Below are positions 43,570-52,976 of a stretch of 64,000 nucleotides of DNA, piece after piece. Positions within the stretch are counted from its first letter, which is position 1, and each line of letters opens with the position of its first letter. The notes below the pieces were generated by a model. That model ran no database searches. It saw only the letters and a program-made list of their open reading frames with translations, and was not told the origin of the DNA. This DNA is from Ferruginibacter yonginensis (GTDB lineage: Bacteria; Bacteroidota; Bacteroidia; Chitinophagales; Chitinophagaceae). A program made the translations under genes and the position numbers. The stretch spans positions 620,001-684,000 of the forward strand of contig NZ_JBHSCZ010000001.1 in assembly GCF_042651465.1 (NCBI RefSeq), given 5' to 3'.

Positions 43570-46500
43570 ATGATAAAAAAAATACTTTTTTCTGTTCTAT
43601 TAACACTTTGTTTTGTAGAACTTACTTATGCACAACCACTAACTGTTTCGGCTGTATCAGCTACGGGAAGGTTTACTACTTGCGGCTTAGGATTACCCAA
43701 TGTAACTGCCAATTTAATAAGTAGTACTGGTACAACCGTTGTAGGCGGACAATTAGCATGTACTGACCCATGCGGTACAACTACTATTCGTTTTAGTATA
43801 ACAAACGTACGTTGGAATCAAACGCCTGGAGTTAACTGGATTCATGGCTTATTTTTTCCAACAAATTCTGGTTTCACTGTAACTGCTGTAGGTTTACCAG
43901 CAGGTTGGGCGGCATTTAGTGGATGTACTGGGGCTAATTGTTCTGCTGGTATCGTAGGCGGTCCTGGCTTCTATTTTGATGGAACTACAGCCAATGCATG
44001 CTGTGGTAGTATAGCTTCAAATGATGGAAATGCTGGAAACAACTATGGAGATGCTATAGCTGACTGTGATATAGATTATGCATTTACTTTTGATTTAACA
44101 CTTTGTAATAGCACATTAAATTCAAATCAAGTAATTTTTAAAATACGTGGTACTGCTGATGGTGGAACGGGTTGTTGGAACGTTCCAGATAACTCTAATC
44201 ATACCATTCAATATCAAATTGGTACAATTGCATGTACCACTCCGTTATTTAGTCCTTTACCAACAGCTACTACTCCAACTACAAACTGTACAACTACACC
44301 AACAAATTACACCGCTACTTTAAATGGTGGTTGTGGAAATAGCAATACTATCACATGGTGGACAGCATCAGTTGGCGGCACACAAGTTGGTTCTGGTTCG
44401 CCATTTGTTTACGATCCACCTGGAAGTGCTTGCCCTGCGGGTACAACTTTATATGCACAATGTTGCCCTACTGGTAATACATGTGCTACTAGAAGAGCTT
44501 TCTTAATTCCTGGATCTTGTGCTGCAACACTTGCAATAACTGGTGTACAAACTACTAATCCATCTTGTACTACTCCTACAGGTAGTATAAACGGTGTTAC
44601 TATTACGGGTGCAAATGGAGCGGTTACTTATACACTCAATCCAGGTGGATTGACAAATACCACAGGTATATTTACAGGCTTAAATGGTACAAATTATACG
44701 TTAACAGCAACTGATGCCGGTGGTTGTTCAGCTAGTACAAATGTTACATTCACACCATCAACAACAGGTGGTCCGGCACCAACTGTTACTACACCTGTTA
44801 CCTATTGCCAAAATGCAATAGCAGTTCCTTTAACTGCAACGGGTACCAACTTATTATGGTACACTACTGCAACGGGTGGAACGGGTAGTGCAACAGCGCC
44901 TACGCCTTCTACCGCAACGGCTGGTTCTACTACTTATTATGTAAGCCAAACAGTATCAGGTTGCGAAAGTCCAAGAGCCGCTATTGTAGTAAATGTTACT
45001 GCAACACCTGCGGCTCCAACGGTTACATCACCGGTTACTTATTGCCAAAACGATGTAGCAGTTCCTCTTACAGCAACAGGTACTAACTTATTATGGTACA
45101 CTGCTGCAACGGGTGGTACTGGTAGTGCAACAGCACCAACACCTTCTACCGCAACTATTGGTTCTACTACTTATTATGTTAGTCAAACAGTTGCTACATG
45201 TGAAAGCCCTCGTGCTGCCATTGTAGTAAATGTTACTGCACCACCAGCAGCTCCAACAGTTACAACACCTGTTACTTATTGCCAAGGTGCTACAGCGGTG
45301 GCTTTAACTGCAACAGGTACTAACTTATTATGGTACACTACTGCAACGGGTGGCACAGGTAGTGCAACGGCACCAACCCCTTCTACCACTACCCCTGGTT
45401 CAACCACTTATTATGTGAGTCAAACAGCTGGTACTTGTGAAAGCCCAAGAGCTAGCATCACCGTTACGATCAACCCAACGCCTGCAGCTCCAACGGTTAC
45501 AACCCCTGTAACCTATTGCCAAAATGCAACAGCAGTTCCTTTAACTGCAACGGGTACTAACTTATTATGGTATACAACTGCAACGGGTGGTACAGGTAGC
45601 GCTACAGCGCCTACGCCTTCAACCGCAACGGCTGGTTCTACTACTTATTATGTAAGCCAAACAACGGGTACTTGTGAAGGACCAAGAGCTGCTATTGTAG
45701 TAAACATTACTGCGACACCTGCAGCCCCAACAGTTACTACTCCAGTTACTTATTGCCAAAACGATGTAGCAGTTGCTCTTACTGCAACAGGTACTAATTT
45801 ATTGTGGTATACTGTAGCAACAGGCGGTACTGGTAGTGCAACAGCACCAACACCTTCTACCGCAACTATTGGTAACACCAATTATTATGTTAGTCAAACT
45901 ATCAATGGTTGTGAAGGACCAAGAGCCCTTATTAATGTAATTGTGAATGCAATTCCGGCTGCTCCTACTGCAACTACAACATACACTTATTGTCAAAATA
46001 CACCAGCAACTGTCTTAACTGCAACGGGCACCAATTTACTATGGTATACTGTGGCAACAGGCGGTACAGGTAGTGCTACAGCGCCAACACCTTCTACAAC
46101 CACAGCAGGAACCACCATTTACTATGTAAGCCAAACAAATAATAATTGTGAGTCGCCGAGAACATCAATAACGGTTACTGTAAATGCTACGCCTGCTGCA
46201 CCAACTGCTACTACACCAATTGCATATTGTCAAAATGCAACGGCTGTGCCTTTAGCTGCTACTGGTACCAACTTATTATGGTATACAACTGCTACAGGTG
46301 GTACGGGTAGTGTAACGGCACCAACACCTTCTACTGCTAGTGGAGGTTCAACAACATATTATGTAAGCCAAACAATTAACAATTGTGAAGGACCAAGAGC
46401 AGCTATCGTGGTAAATGTTACTGCAACACCTGCAGCTCCAACGGTTACAACACCTGTTACATACTGTCAAGGCAACACCGCAACCGCATTAACTGCAACA

Positions 46501-49500
46501 GGTACAAACTTGTTATGGTATACCACCGCAACGGGTGGTACAGGTAGCACAACTGCACCAATACCATCAACTGTAACCGTGGGTTCAACTATTTATTATG
46601 TTAGCCAAAGTACAGGTACATGTGAAGGACCAAGAGCTAGTATTACGGTTACTATTAATAGCACTCCAACTGCTCCAACTGTAGCAAGCCCTGTTACATA
46701 TTGCCAAGGTGCTACTGCAGTAGCATTAACAGCAACAGGTACTAATTTATTATGGTACACTACAGCAACAGGTGGTACGGGTAGTGCAACGGCTCCAACA
46801 CCTTCTACCACTACACCTGGTTCAACCACATATTATGTGAGTCAAACCACAGGTACATGTGAAGGACCAAGAGCTAGTATCACTGTAACCATCAACCCAA
46901 CGCCAGCTGCGCCAACAGTTGTAAGTCCAATAGCTTATTGTCAAGGGGCTACAGCAACTGCGTTAACTGCAACCGGCACCAATTTATTATGGTATACTGT
47001 TGCAACTGGCGGTACAGGTAGTACAACGGCTCCAACACCATCTACTGCTGTTGGTGGAACCACTACTTATTATGTGAGTTCAACACAAGGAACTTGTGAA
47101 GGACCAAGAGCTGCCATAACTGTAAATGTTACGGCTACACCAGCTGCACCTACAGTAACAAGTCCGATATCTTATTGCCAAGGTACCGCTGCTACACCAT
47201 TAACTGCAACAGGTACTAATTTATTATGGTACACTGCTGCAACAGGTGGTACAGGTAGTGCTACCGCACCAACACCTTCTACAGCAACTGTTGGTAACAC
47301 CAATTTTTATGTTAGTCAAACTATCAATGGTTGTGAAGGACCAAGAGCAACGATAACTGTAACTATAAATACTACACCTGCTGCTCCAACGGTGAGTACA
47401 CCTGTTACGTATTGTCAAAATACAACAGCAGTTCCACTCACTGCAAATGGTACCAATTTATTATGGTATACTTCAGCAACCGGCGGTACAGGAAGCGCCA
47501 CCGCACCTACACCTTCAACTGCAACAGCAGGTACTACTACTTATTATGTGAGTCAAACAGTAGGTGTTTGTGAAGGACCAAGAGCAAGTATTGATGTAAT
47601 TGTAAACGCTACACCGGCTTTACCTACAGTAACAAGTACCATTGATTATTGTCAAAATGCACCAACTGTTGCATTAAGTGCTACAGGAAGCAATTTATTA
47701 TGGTACACTACTGCAACAGGTGGCACTGGAAGTACTACAGCTCCAACACCATCAAGTACTACGGCTGGGTCTACTATTTATTATGTAAGTCAAACTATTA
47801 ACAACTGCGAAGGGCCTAGAGCAAGTATTACAGTAAATATAACTGCTACACCTGCTGCCCCTACTGTTACAAGCACTCTTACTTATTGTCAAGATGAAGT
47901 AGCAACTGCTTTAACTGCTACTGGTACTAATTTATTATGGTACACCACAGCAACAGGAGGTACAGGTAGCACAACTGCTCCAACACCAAGTACTACAACC
48001 GCTGGAGTTACCACTTATTATGTTAGTCAATCAGTAAATACATGTGAGGGACCAAGAAGCAGTATTACAGTTACTGTAAACCCTACACCATTAGCACCTA
48101 CGGTAACATCAAACTTTGTTTATTGTGAAAATGCTACTGCGGCAACTCTAACTGCTACTGGTAATAATTTACTATGGTATACGGTTGCAACTGGCGGTAC
48201 GGGTAGTGCTACTGCTCCAACACCTTCTACCACAACTCCTGGTACAACAGTTTATTATGTAAGTCAAACTAATAACAATTGTGAAGGACCAAGAGCAAGT
48301 ATAACCGTAGATGTAATTGCAACACCTTTGGCACCTACAGTTGTAACACCAGTAAATTATTGTCCTGGTGATGCAGCAACACAATTAACTGCTACTGGCA
48401 CTAATTTATTATGGTATACCACAGCGACAGGTGGAACGGGCAGCGCAACAGCACCTACTCCATCAACTGCAACACCTGGTACAACTACTTATTATGTTAG
48501 TCAAACTACCACAACTGGTAGTTGTGAAGGACCAAGAGCTGCAATTGTAGTAAATGTAAATAATAGTTTATCGGTTAATATTGGTAACGATACTACTATA
48601 TGTGAAGGTGCATCATTAACCTTTGCACCAACTGTAAATCCTGAAGCGGCTGCATACGAATGGAGAGCTTTAGGTGTTCCAAATAGTACTATTAATAACA
48701 GGATATTAAAAGGAGCAACAGTAAACCCAGTGAATAATGCACAATATATTTTAAAAGCTACATTGGGTGGATGTTCAGCAGAAGATACAATCAATGTAAA
48801 TGTAAATTGGAAACCAATTGTAGATGCTGGACCAAACACACCGATTTGTTTAAATGATTCCACATTACTAACTGGTATTGTTACACATACAACAGGTGCA
48901 ATAACATCATACACATGGACTCCAACAGACAGTTTAAGAACACCAAATGCTATTTCTACATGGGCTTACCCAACAAAATCAACAACATACAAATTAACGG
49001 TAGTAACAACATTAGCTACCTATGGTTGTGATTTTACAGTATCAGATTCAGTAAAAGTGGTGGTTCAACCAGTAATAAGAGCATTTGCAGGAAATGATAC
49101 CATTGCTGTAAAAGGTGCTCCGTTCCAATTACAAGGGTCAGGCGGTACAAGGTATACTTGGTCATCACCTACCGCTACAATTAGTAATCCATTTGCACAA
49201 CGACCATTCGTTACTTTAAACAACGATGCTAATTTCTTCTTAAAAGTAGAAGATGCAATTGGTTGTTCAGGATTAGATTCTGTTTTTGTGAAAGTATACA
49301 ACGGTCCAAACTATTATGTTCCGAATGCATTTTCACCGAATGGTGATGGTCAAAACGATATCTTTAGACCAATACCAGTAGGAATATCAAATACCACTTA
49401 TTTCAGAATTTTCAACAGGTACGGCGAATTGGTTTTTGAAACTAACCAATGGTTAAAAGGTTGGGATGGAACATTTAAAGGTAAACCAGCTATTGCAGGG

Positions 49501-49581
49501 GTTTATGTTTGGATGGTAAAAGGAAGAGATAAAGACGGTAAAGTAGTAGAAATGCAAGGCACCGTAAATTTGATTAGATAA
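43570..49581 (+). CDS. giant secreted Ig-like repeat protein with gliding/T9SS C-terminal domain
   Basis: A 2003-residue cell-surface or secreted protein. The ATG at 43570 is chosen over the GTG three bases upstream. Signal MIKKILFSVLLTLCFVELTY. Residues 20-400 are a Cys-rich unique region. Residues about 402-1664 comprise 16 tandem Ig-like repeats of about 79 residues (pattern YCQ..., NLLWYT.ATGGTGS.TAPTPS, YYVSQ, CEGPRA). Two further PKD/Ig-like modules follow. The last 90 residues (YYVPNAFSPNGDGQNDIF ... FNRYGELVFET ... GWDGTFKGKPAIAGVYVW) are the gliding motility-associated (CHU_C/TIGR04131) C-terminal domain, exported by the type IX secretion system. A role in adhesion is inferred. Confidence 0.92.
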   Translation: MIKKILFSVLLTLCFVELTYAQPLTVSAVSATGRFTTCGLGLPNVTANLISSTGTTVVGGQLACTDPCGTTTIRFSITNVRWNQTPGVNWIHGLFFPTNSGFTVTAVGLPAGWAAFSGCTGANCSAGIVGGPGFYFDGTTANACCGSIASNDGNAGNNYGDAIADCDIDYAFTFDLTLCNSTLNSNQVIFKIRGTADGGTGCWNVPDNSNHTIQYQIGTIACTTPLFSPLPTATTPTTNCTTTPTNYTATLNGGCGNSNTITWWTASVGGTQVGSGSPFVYDPPGSACPAGTTLYAQCCPTGNTCATRRAFLIPGSCAATLAITGVQTTNPSCTTPTGSINGVTITGANGAVTYTLNPGGLTNTTGIFTGLNGTNYTLTATDAGGCSASTNVTFTPSTTGGPAPTVTTPVTYCQNAIAVPLTATGTNLLWYTTATGGTGSATAPTPSTATAGSTTYYVSQTVSGCESPRAAIVVNVTATPAAPTVTSPVTYCQNDVAVPLTATGTNLLWYTAATGGTGSATAPTPSTATIGSTTYYVSQTVATCESPRAAIVVNVTAPPAAPTVTTPVTYCQGATAVALTATGTNLLWYTTATGGTGSATAPTPSTTTPGSTTYYVSQTAGTCESPRASITVTINPTPAAPTVTTPVTYCQNATAVPLTATGTNLLWYTTATGGTGSATAPTPSTATAGSTTYYVSQTTGTCEGPRAAIVVNITATPAAPTVTTPVTYCQNDVAVALTATGTNLLWYTVATGGTGSATAPTPSTATIGNTNYYVSQTINGCEGPRALINVIVNAIPAAPTATTTYTYCQNTPATVLTATGTNLLWYTVATGGTGSATAPTPSTTTAGTTIYYVSQTNNNCESPRTSITVTVNATPAAPTATTPIAYCQNATAVPLAATGTNLLWYTTATGGTGSVTAPTPSTASGGSTTYYVSQTINNCEGPRAAIVVNVTATPAAPTVTTPVTYCQGNTATALTATGTNLLWYTTATGGTGSTTAPIPSTVTVGSTIYYVSQSTGTCEGPRASITVTINSTPTAPTVASPVTYCQGATAVALTATGTNLLWYTTATGGTGSATAPTPSTTTPGSTTYYVSQTTGTCEGPRASITVTINPTPAAPTVVSPIAYCQGATATALTATGTNLLWYTVATGGTGSTTAPTPSTAVGGTTTYYVSSTQGTCEGPRAAITVNVTATPAAPTVTSPISYCQGTAATPLTATGTNLLWYTAATGGTGSATAPTPSTATVGNTNFYVSQTINGCEGPRATITVTINTTPAAPTVSTPVTYCQNTTAVPLTANGTNLLWYTSATGGTGSATAPTPSTATAGTTTYYVSQTVGVCEGPRASIDVIVNATPALPTVTSTIDYCQNAPTVALSATGSNLLWYTTATGGTGSTTAPTPSSTTAGSTIYYVSQTINNCEGPRASITVNITATPAAPTVTSTLTYCQDEVATALTATGTNLLWYTTATGGTGSTTAPTPSTTTAGVTTYYVSQSVNTCEGPRSSITVTVNPTPLAPTVTSNFVYCENATAATLTATGNNLLWYTVATGGTGSATAPTPSTTTPGTTVYYVSQTNNNCEGPRASITVDVIATPLAPTVVTPVNYCPGDAATQLTATGTNLLWYTTATGGTGSATAPTPSTATPGTTTYYVSQTTTTGSCEGPRAAIVVNVNNSLSVNIGNDTTICEGASLTFAPTVNPEAAAYEWRALGVPNSTINNRILKGATVNPVNNAQYILKATLGGCSAEDTINVNVNWKPIVDAGPNTPICLNDSTLLTGIVTHTTGAITSYTWTPTDSLRTPNAISTWAYPTKSTTYKLTVVTTLATYGCDFTVSDSVKVVVQPVIRAFAGNDTIAVKGAPFQLQGSGGTRYTWSSPTATISNPFAQRPFVTLNNDANFFLKVEDAIGCSGLDSVFVKVYNGPNYYVPNAFSPNGDGQNDIFRPIPVGISNTTYFRIFNRYGELVFETNQWLKGWDGTFKGKPAIAGVYVWMVKGRDKDGKVVEMQGTVNLIR
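44774..48560 (+). repeat. 16 tandem 237-bp coding repeats (Ig-like units)
   Basis: Sixteen units, each close to 237 bases (79 codons), inside the giant protein. The core GTNLLWYT.ATGGTGS is nearly invariant; the first six residues after YCQ and the segment between YYVSQ and CE.PRA vary most. Unit 16 is slightly longer, with TTTTGS before CEGPRA. Confidence 0.92.
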
Positions 49582-49595
49582 TTCAACACAATCCA

Positions 49596-49631
49596 TAAAA
49601 AAACTCCAATCGTTTGATTGGAGTTTTTTTA
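49596..49631. terminator. bidirectional intrinsic terminator
   Basis: AACTCCAATC-gttt-GATTGGAGTT with A7 and T7 flanks between the giant repeat protein and the convergent aro operon. Confidence 0.92.
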
Positions 49632-49659
49632 TGGACATCATTTAAAGTTTCACTTTTTT

Positions 49660-50661
49660 TTATTTTATAACCCTACCAACCTGTTGTTCTAACATCAATA
49701 AATCAACTAATACCATTGATGTAACTGCTTCTAGCACAACGGGTACTCTCAATGCAATACACAAATCATGACGCCCCTTCACCGAAAATGGTACTACAGT
49801 ATCAGCTTGGTTATCGTAAGTTTGTTGCACTTTAGGGGTTGATGAAGTTGGTTTTACCGCTACCCGAAAAATAATTTCATTACCATTGGTAATACCTCCC
49901 ACAATACCGGCAGCATGGTTAGTTAATGTAACGCCTTCTTTATTTTGAATAGCATCATTATGTGTAGAACCGTACATTTTGGCAGCAGCAAAGCCGCTTC
50001 CAAATTCAATACCTTTAATGGCTGGTATTGCAAAAACAGCATGGCTAATTAAAGATTCTGCACTGTTAAAAAAGGGCTCACCTAAACCCACAGGAACATT
50101 CGTTGTTACGCATTCAACAATACCACCCACACTATCACCTAAAGCAACAGCATTTGCAATACCTTTTTCAATATCAGCTTCACCGCCAACTTCTTTCAAA
50201 ATTGCTGAACAATGAATATTTTTAAGGGCCAATATTTTTTTTGCAATTACACCGGCTGCCACTAAACAAACAGTTAACCGGCCACTAAAATGCCCCCCAC
50301 CCCTATAATCTTCAAAACCACCCATTTTTATGGAAGCTGTAAAATCAGCATGTCCAGGCCTTGGCGTAGTACGTTGTTTAGTGTAATCGTTACTACGGGT
50401 ATTATTGTTTTCAAAAATAATGGTTAATGGAGCACCAGTGGTAGTATCATTAAAAACACCCGATAAAAAAATAGGTATATCATCTTCCTTACGGGGAGTT
50501 GTTCCAAGCTGGGTACCGCCTTTTCGCCTTTCAATATCATGTACAAAATCAGCAGCTGACAATGGTATACCTGCCGGACAACCATCTAATGTTATACCAA
50601 CAGACGGGCCATGCGATTCACCAAAAATATGTACTCGAAAAATTGTTCCAAAACTGTTCAT
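49660..50661 (-). CDS. aroC: chorismate synthase
   Basis: A 333-residue FMN-dependent enzyme for the last shikimate step, EPSP to chorismate. Motifs: MNSFGTIFRVHIFGESHGPS, the RKGGTQLGTTPRKED region, RPGHADFTASIKMGG, YRGGGHFSGRLTVCLVAAG and the late RHDLCIALRVPVVLEAV. It is the last gene of the aro operon, three bases after the aroA stop. The length is a little shorter than the 350-360 typical of enteric AroC, with all key motifs present. Confidence 0.97.
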   Translation of the reverse strand: MNSFGTIFRVHIFGESHGPSVGITLDGCPAGIPLSAADFVHDIERRKGGTQLGTTPRKEDDIPIFLSGVFNDTTTGAPLTIIFENNNTRSNDYTKQRTTPRPGHADFTASIKMGGFEDYRGGGHFSGRLTVCLVAAGVIAKKILALKNIHCSAILKEVGGEADIEKGIANAVALGDSVGGIVECVTTNVPVGLGEPFFNSAESLISHAVFAIPAIKGIEFGSGFAAAKMYGSTHNDAIQNKEGVTLTNHAAGIVGGITNGNEIIFRVAVKPTSSTPKVQQTYDNQADTVVPFSVKGRHDLCIALRVPVVLEAVTSMVLVDLLMLEQQVGRVIK

Positions 50662-50664
50662 ATA

Positions 50665-51948
50665 TCAAATGTACGTTTCAATGATGGGCACACCAAGTTT
50701 AGCAATATCACTATAAAATGTTGGATATGATTTGTTAACAGCAGCAGCATCATTTATAATAACGGTTGATGATGCCTTTAAAGCAGCAACTGTGGCTGCC
50801 ATTGCAATACGATGATCGTGATGTGAATGTACAGTAGCACCTTGTAAAGTAGCCCCTTCAATATACATAGCATCATTATCAACCCAAATACTTGCACCCA
50901 TTTTTGTAAAAATATCTTTAATAGCAACTGCCCTATCACTTTCTTTAGATGTCAAACGATGCACACCTTTTATTACGGAAGTACCTTTACAATTTACCGC
51001 CAATACTGCTAAAGGAGGAAATAAATCTGGCGCATCTGTAGCATCAAATTCAAATGCATGGAGATCACTTTTATGTACAGCAATAACATCATTATCAACA
51101 TTAATAGTTGCATTGGCAGAACGTAAAACAGTAACTATGGCCTTATCTGCTTGGGTAGATGTTGGTTGTAAACCCTTAATTGTAACATCACCTGCAATAG
51201 CACCGGCAACTAATAAAAAAGCCGCATTACTCCAATCGCCTTCAACCAAATAATTTATTGTTGATGAAGCCTTATTTTTATGTGGTTCGATGATGAACTG
51301 TTGGTAATTTGAATGCTTAATTTGATAACCAAAATGTTGCATTACCTGCAACGTTAAATCAATATAAGGTTTGCTTTTTAGGTTATTTACGGTAATAGTT
51401 TTAGTAGAAGTAACAGTATGAGCAAAAGCAAATAACAAACCTGTAAGGTATTGCGAACTCATTGAGCCATCAATAATAATATCATCAGCCACTAATGGAC
51501 CCTTTAATTGTAACGGTAAAAATCCATTGTTTGATTGTATGCCTACATGTAAAAGGGGCATTACTTCATCAAAAAAAGACATAGACCTTTTTACCAAACT
51601 ACCTTCGCCGGTAAGTGTTATGGGCATTACAGATGTGGCAACAATAGGTGCAAACATTCTAAACGATAAACCACTTTCACCACAATGTATAGTGGTAGCA
51701 TTTATTTTTTGTGTTGGAGGAAAGCCATTGGAAGTTATGGATAGATGATCATGCATCTCTTTAACTGTAACACCTAATTGCTGAATAATATTTAAAGCTG
51801 CTTTGTCATCATTACTGTTACCAAAATTATATAAGTTAGTGGCACCATTGTGCAATAATGCTGCTGCACAAGCTCGTTGCATAGCACTTTTTGAAACAGG
51901 TGCATTTAAAATACCCGATACGGTACTAGGAGAAACAGTTACTTGCAT
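50665..51948 (-). CDS. aroA: 3-phosphoshikimate 1-carboxyvinyltransferase (EPSP synthase)
   Basis: A 427-residue enzyme joining shikimate 3-phosphate and PEP. Motifs: LNAPVSKSAMQRACAAALL near the N-terminus, HCGESGLSFRMFAPI, the GSMSSQYLTGLLFAFAH run, DATDAPDLFPPLAVLAVNC and the C-terminal SHHDHRIAMAATVAA. The first motif lacks the usual G-D-K-S spacing but has the conserved lysine. Its ATG overlaps the aroB stop by one base, indicating translational coupling. Confidence 0.95.
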   Translation of the reverse strand: MQVTVSPSTVSGILNAPVSKSAMQRACAAALLHNGATNLYNFGNSNDDKAALNIIQQLGVTVKEMHDHLSITSNGFPPTQKINATTIHCGESGLSFRMFAPIVATSVMPITLTGEGSLVKRSMSFFDEVMPLLHVGIQSNNGFLPLQLKGPLVADDIIIDGSMSSQYLTGLLFAFAHTVTSTKTITVNNLKSKPYIDLTLQVMQHFGYQIKHSNYQQFIIEPHKNKASSTINYLVEGDWSNAAFLLVAGAIAGDVTIKGLQPTSTQADKAIVTVLRSANATINVDNDVIAVHKSDLHAFEFDATDAPDLFPPLAVLAVNCKGTSVIKGVHRLTSKESDRAVAIKDIFTKMGASIWVDNDAMYIEGATLQGATVHSHHDHRIAMAATVAALKASSTVIINDAAAVNKSYPTFYSDIAKLGVPIIETYI

Positions 51949-52976
51949 TATAAAATTTGTTCGTTCAAATCAGCTAATTGTTCAAAACTTATTTTTTGGA
52001 TAGCGGCATTTCCTATTGCGTTTAGTAATACAAAATTGATGTAATTACCAGAACGTTTTTTATCTTTTACCAATAAATCAAAAACTGCTTTTTTATCAAA
52101 ACTTATTTTAATTGGTAAATGATATTGGGTTAATAATTGTGCAACTTGTTCCTTTTGTGAAGAATAAAATCCATTGATTTCTTCTGATATTTTACATGCT
52201 ATCATCATCCCGATACTAATAGCTGAACCATGTGGTAAATGGTATAAATTTTCAATTGCATGCCCAAAAGTATGACCGAAATTTAATAATAGTCTTTCAC
52301 CATTTTCAAACTCATCATTCACAACAACACTGGTTTTTATTTGAACATTTTGTTCAATTAAATTTGCTATTGCATTAATATTGTTTATATAATAATAAAT
52401 ATTATTTTTCGATAAAGTATTAAACATTTCTAAATCTTTAATACAAGCATGCTTAATAATTTCTGCAAATCCGTTCACCCATTCAGCTTTAGGTAACGTT
52501 TGTAAAAAATTGTAATCGAACAATATATATTGTGGCCGATAGGTTGTACCTACCATATTTTTATATTGACCAACGTTAACACCATTTTTGCCTCCAATTG
52601 CGGCATCTGTCATACCCAAAATAGTAGTGGGTACCAAGCCCAGTTTAATGCCTCTTTTAAAAATACTTGCCACATAACCACCCATATCAGTAATAACGCC
52701 ACCACCAACAGCTACTAACATCCACGATTTATCAACATTTAAATTGAGTAATTCGTTAATGATAATATCAACTGTTTGTTGTGTTTTATTGGCCTCGGTA
52801 CCATTAATTTTAATTACGGGAAATAATTGAAATGATGACGCATGAAGACTGAAAACAGTTTCATCAGTAAGGATCACTATTTTTTGAGCATCATGTAATT
52901 CATTGATGAATGCAATATTGGCATCGAAATAATGATTTACCAAACCTCCTTCATAATGAACAGCTTCTGTTTTCAT
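51948..52976 (-). CDS. aroB: 3-dehydroquinate synthase
   Basis: A 342-residue NAD- and Zn-dependent cyclase converting DAHP to 3-dehydroquinate. Motifs: MLVAVGGGVITDMGGYVASI, LGLVPTTILGMTDAAIGGKN, NMVGTTYRPQYILFD, FAEIIKHACIKD, and the metal-binding LLNFGHTFGHAIE and LPHGSAISIGMM. Its start overlaps the upstream DAHP synthase stop by four bases and its stop overlaps aroA by one. Confidence 0.96.
   Translation of the reverse strand: MKTEAVHYEGGLVNHYFDANIAFINELHDAQKIVILTDETVFSLHASSFQLFPVIKINGTEANKTQQTVDIIINELLNLNVDKSWMLVAVGGGVITDMGGYVASIFKRGIKLGLVPTTILGMTDAAIGGKNGVNVGQYKNMVGTTYRPQYILFDYNFLQTLPKAEWVNGFAEIIKHACIKDLEMFNTLSKNNIYYYINNINAIANLIEQNVQIKTSVVVNDEFENGERLLLNFGHTFGHAIENLYHLPHGSAISIGMMIACKISEEINGFYSSQKEQVAQLLTQYHLPIKISFDKKAVFDLLVKDKKRSGNYINFVLLNAIGNAAIQKISFEQLADLNEQIL

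Noticed and set aside
44774..48560. Regularly spaced repeats that could be mistaken for a CRISPR array
   Set aside because: The repeat unit is 237 bases, fully in frame, and codes for Ig-like domains; there are no unique spacers of fixed size and no cas genes.
44324..48914. Several antisense open frames of 60-137 codons inside the giant repeat protein gene
   Set aside because: They recur with the 237-base repeat and are Cys/Ser-rich mirror translations of it; they are shadows of a repetitive gene.
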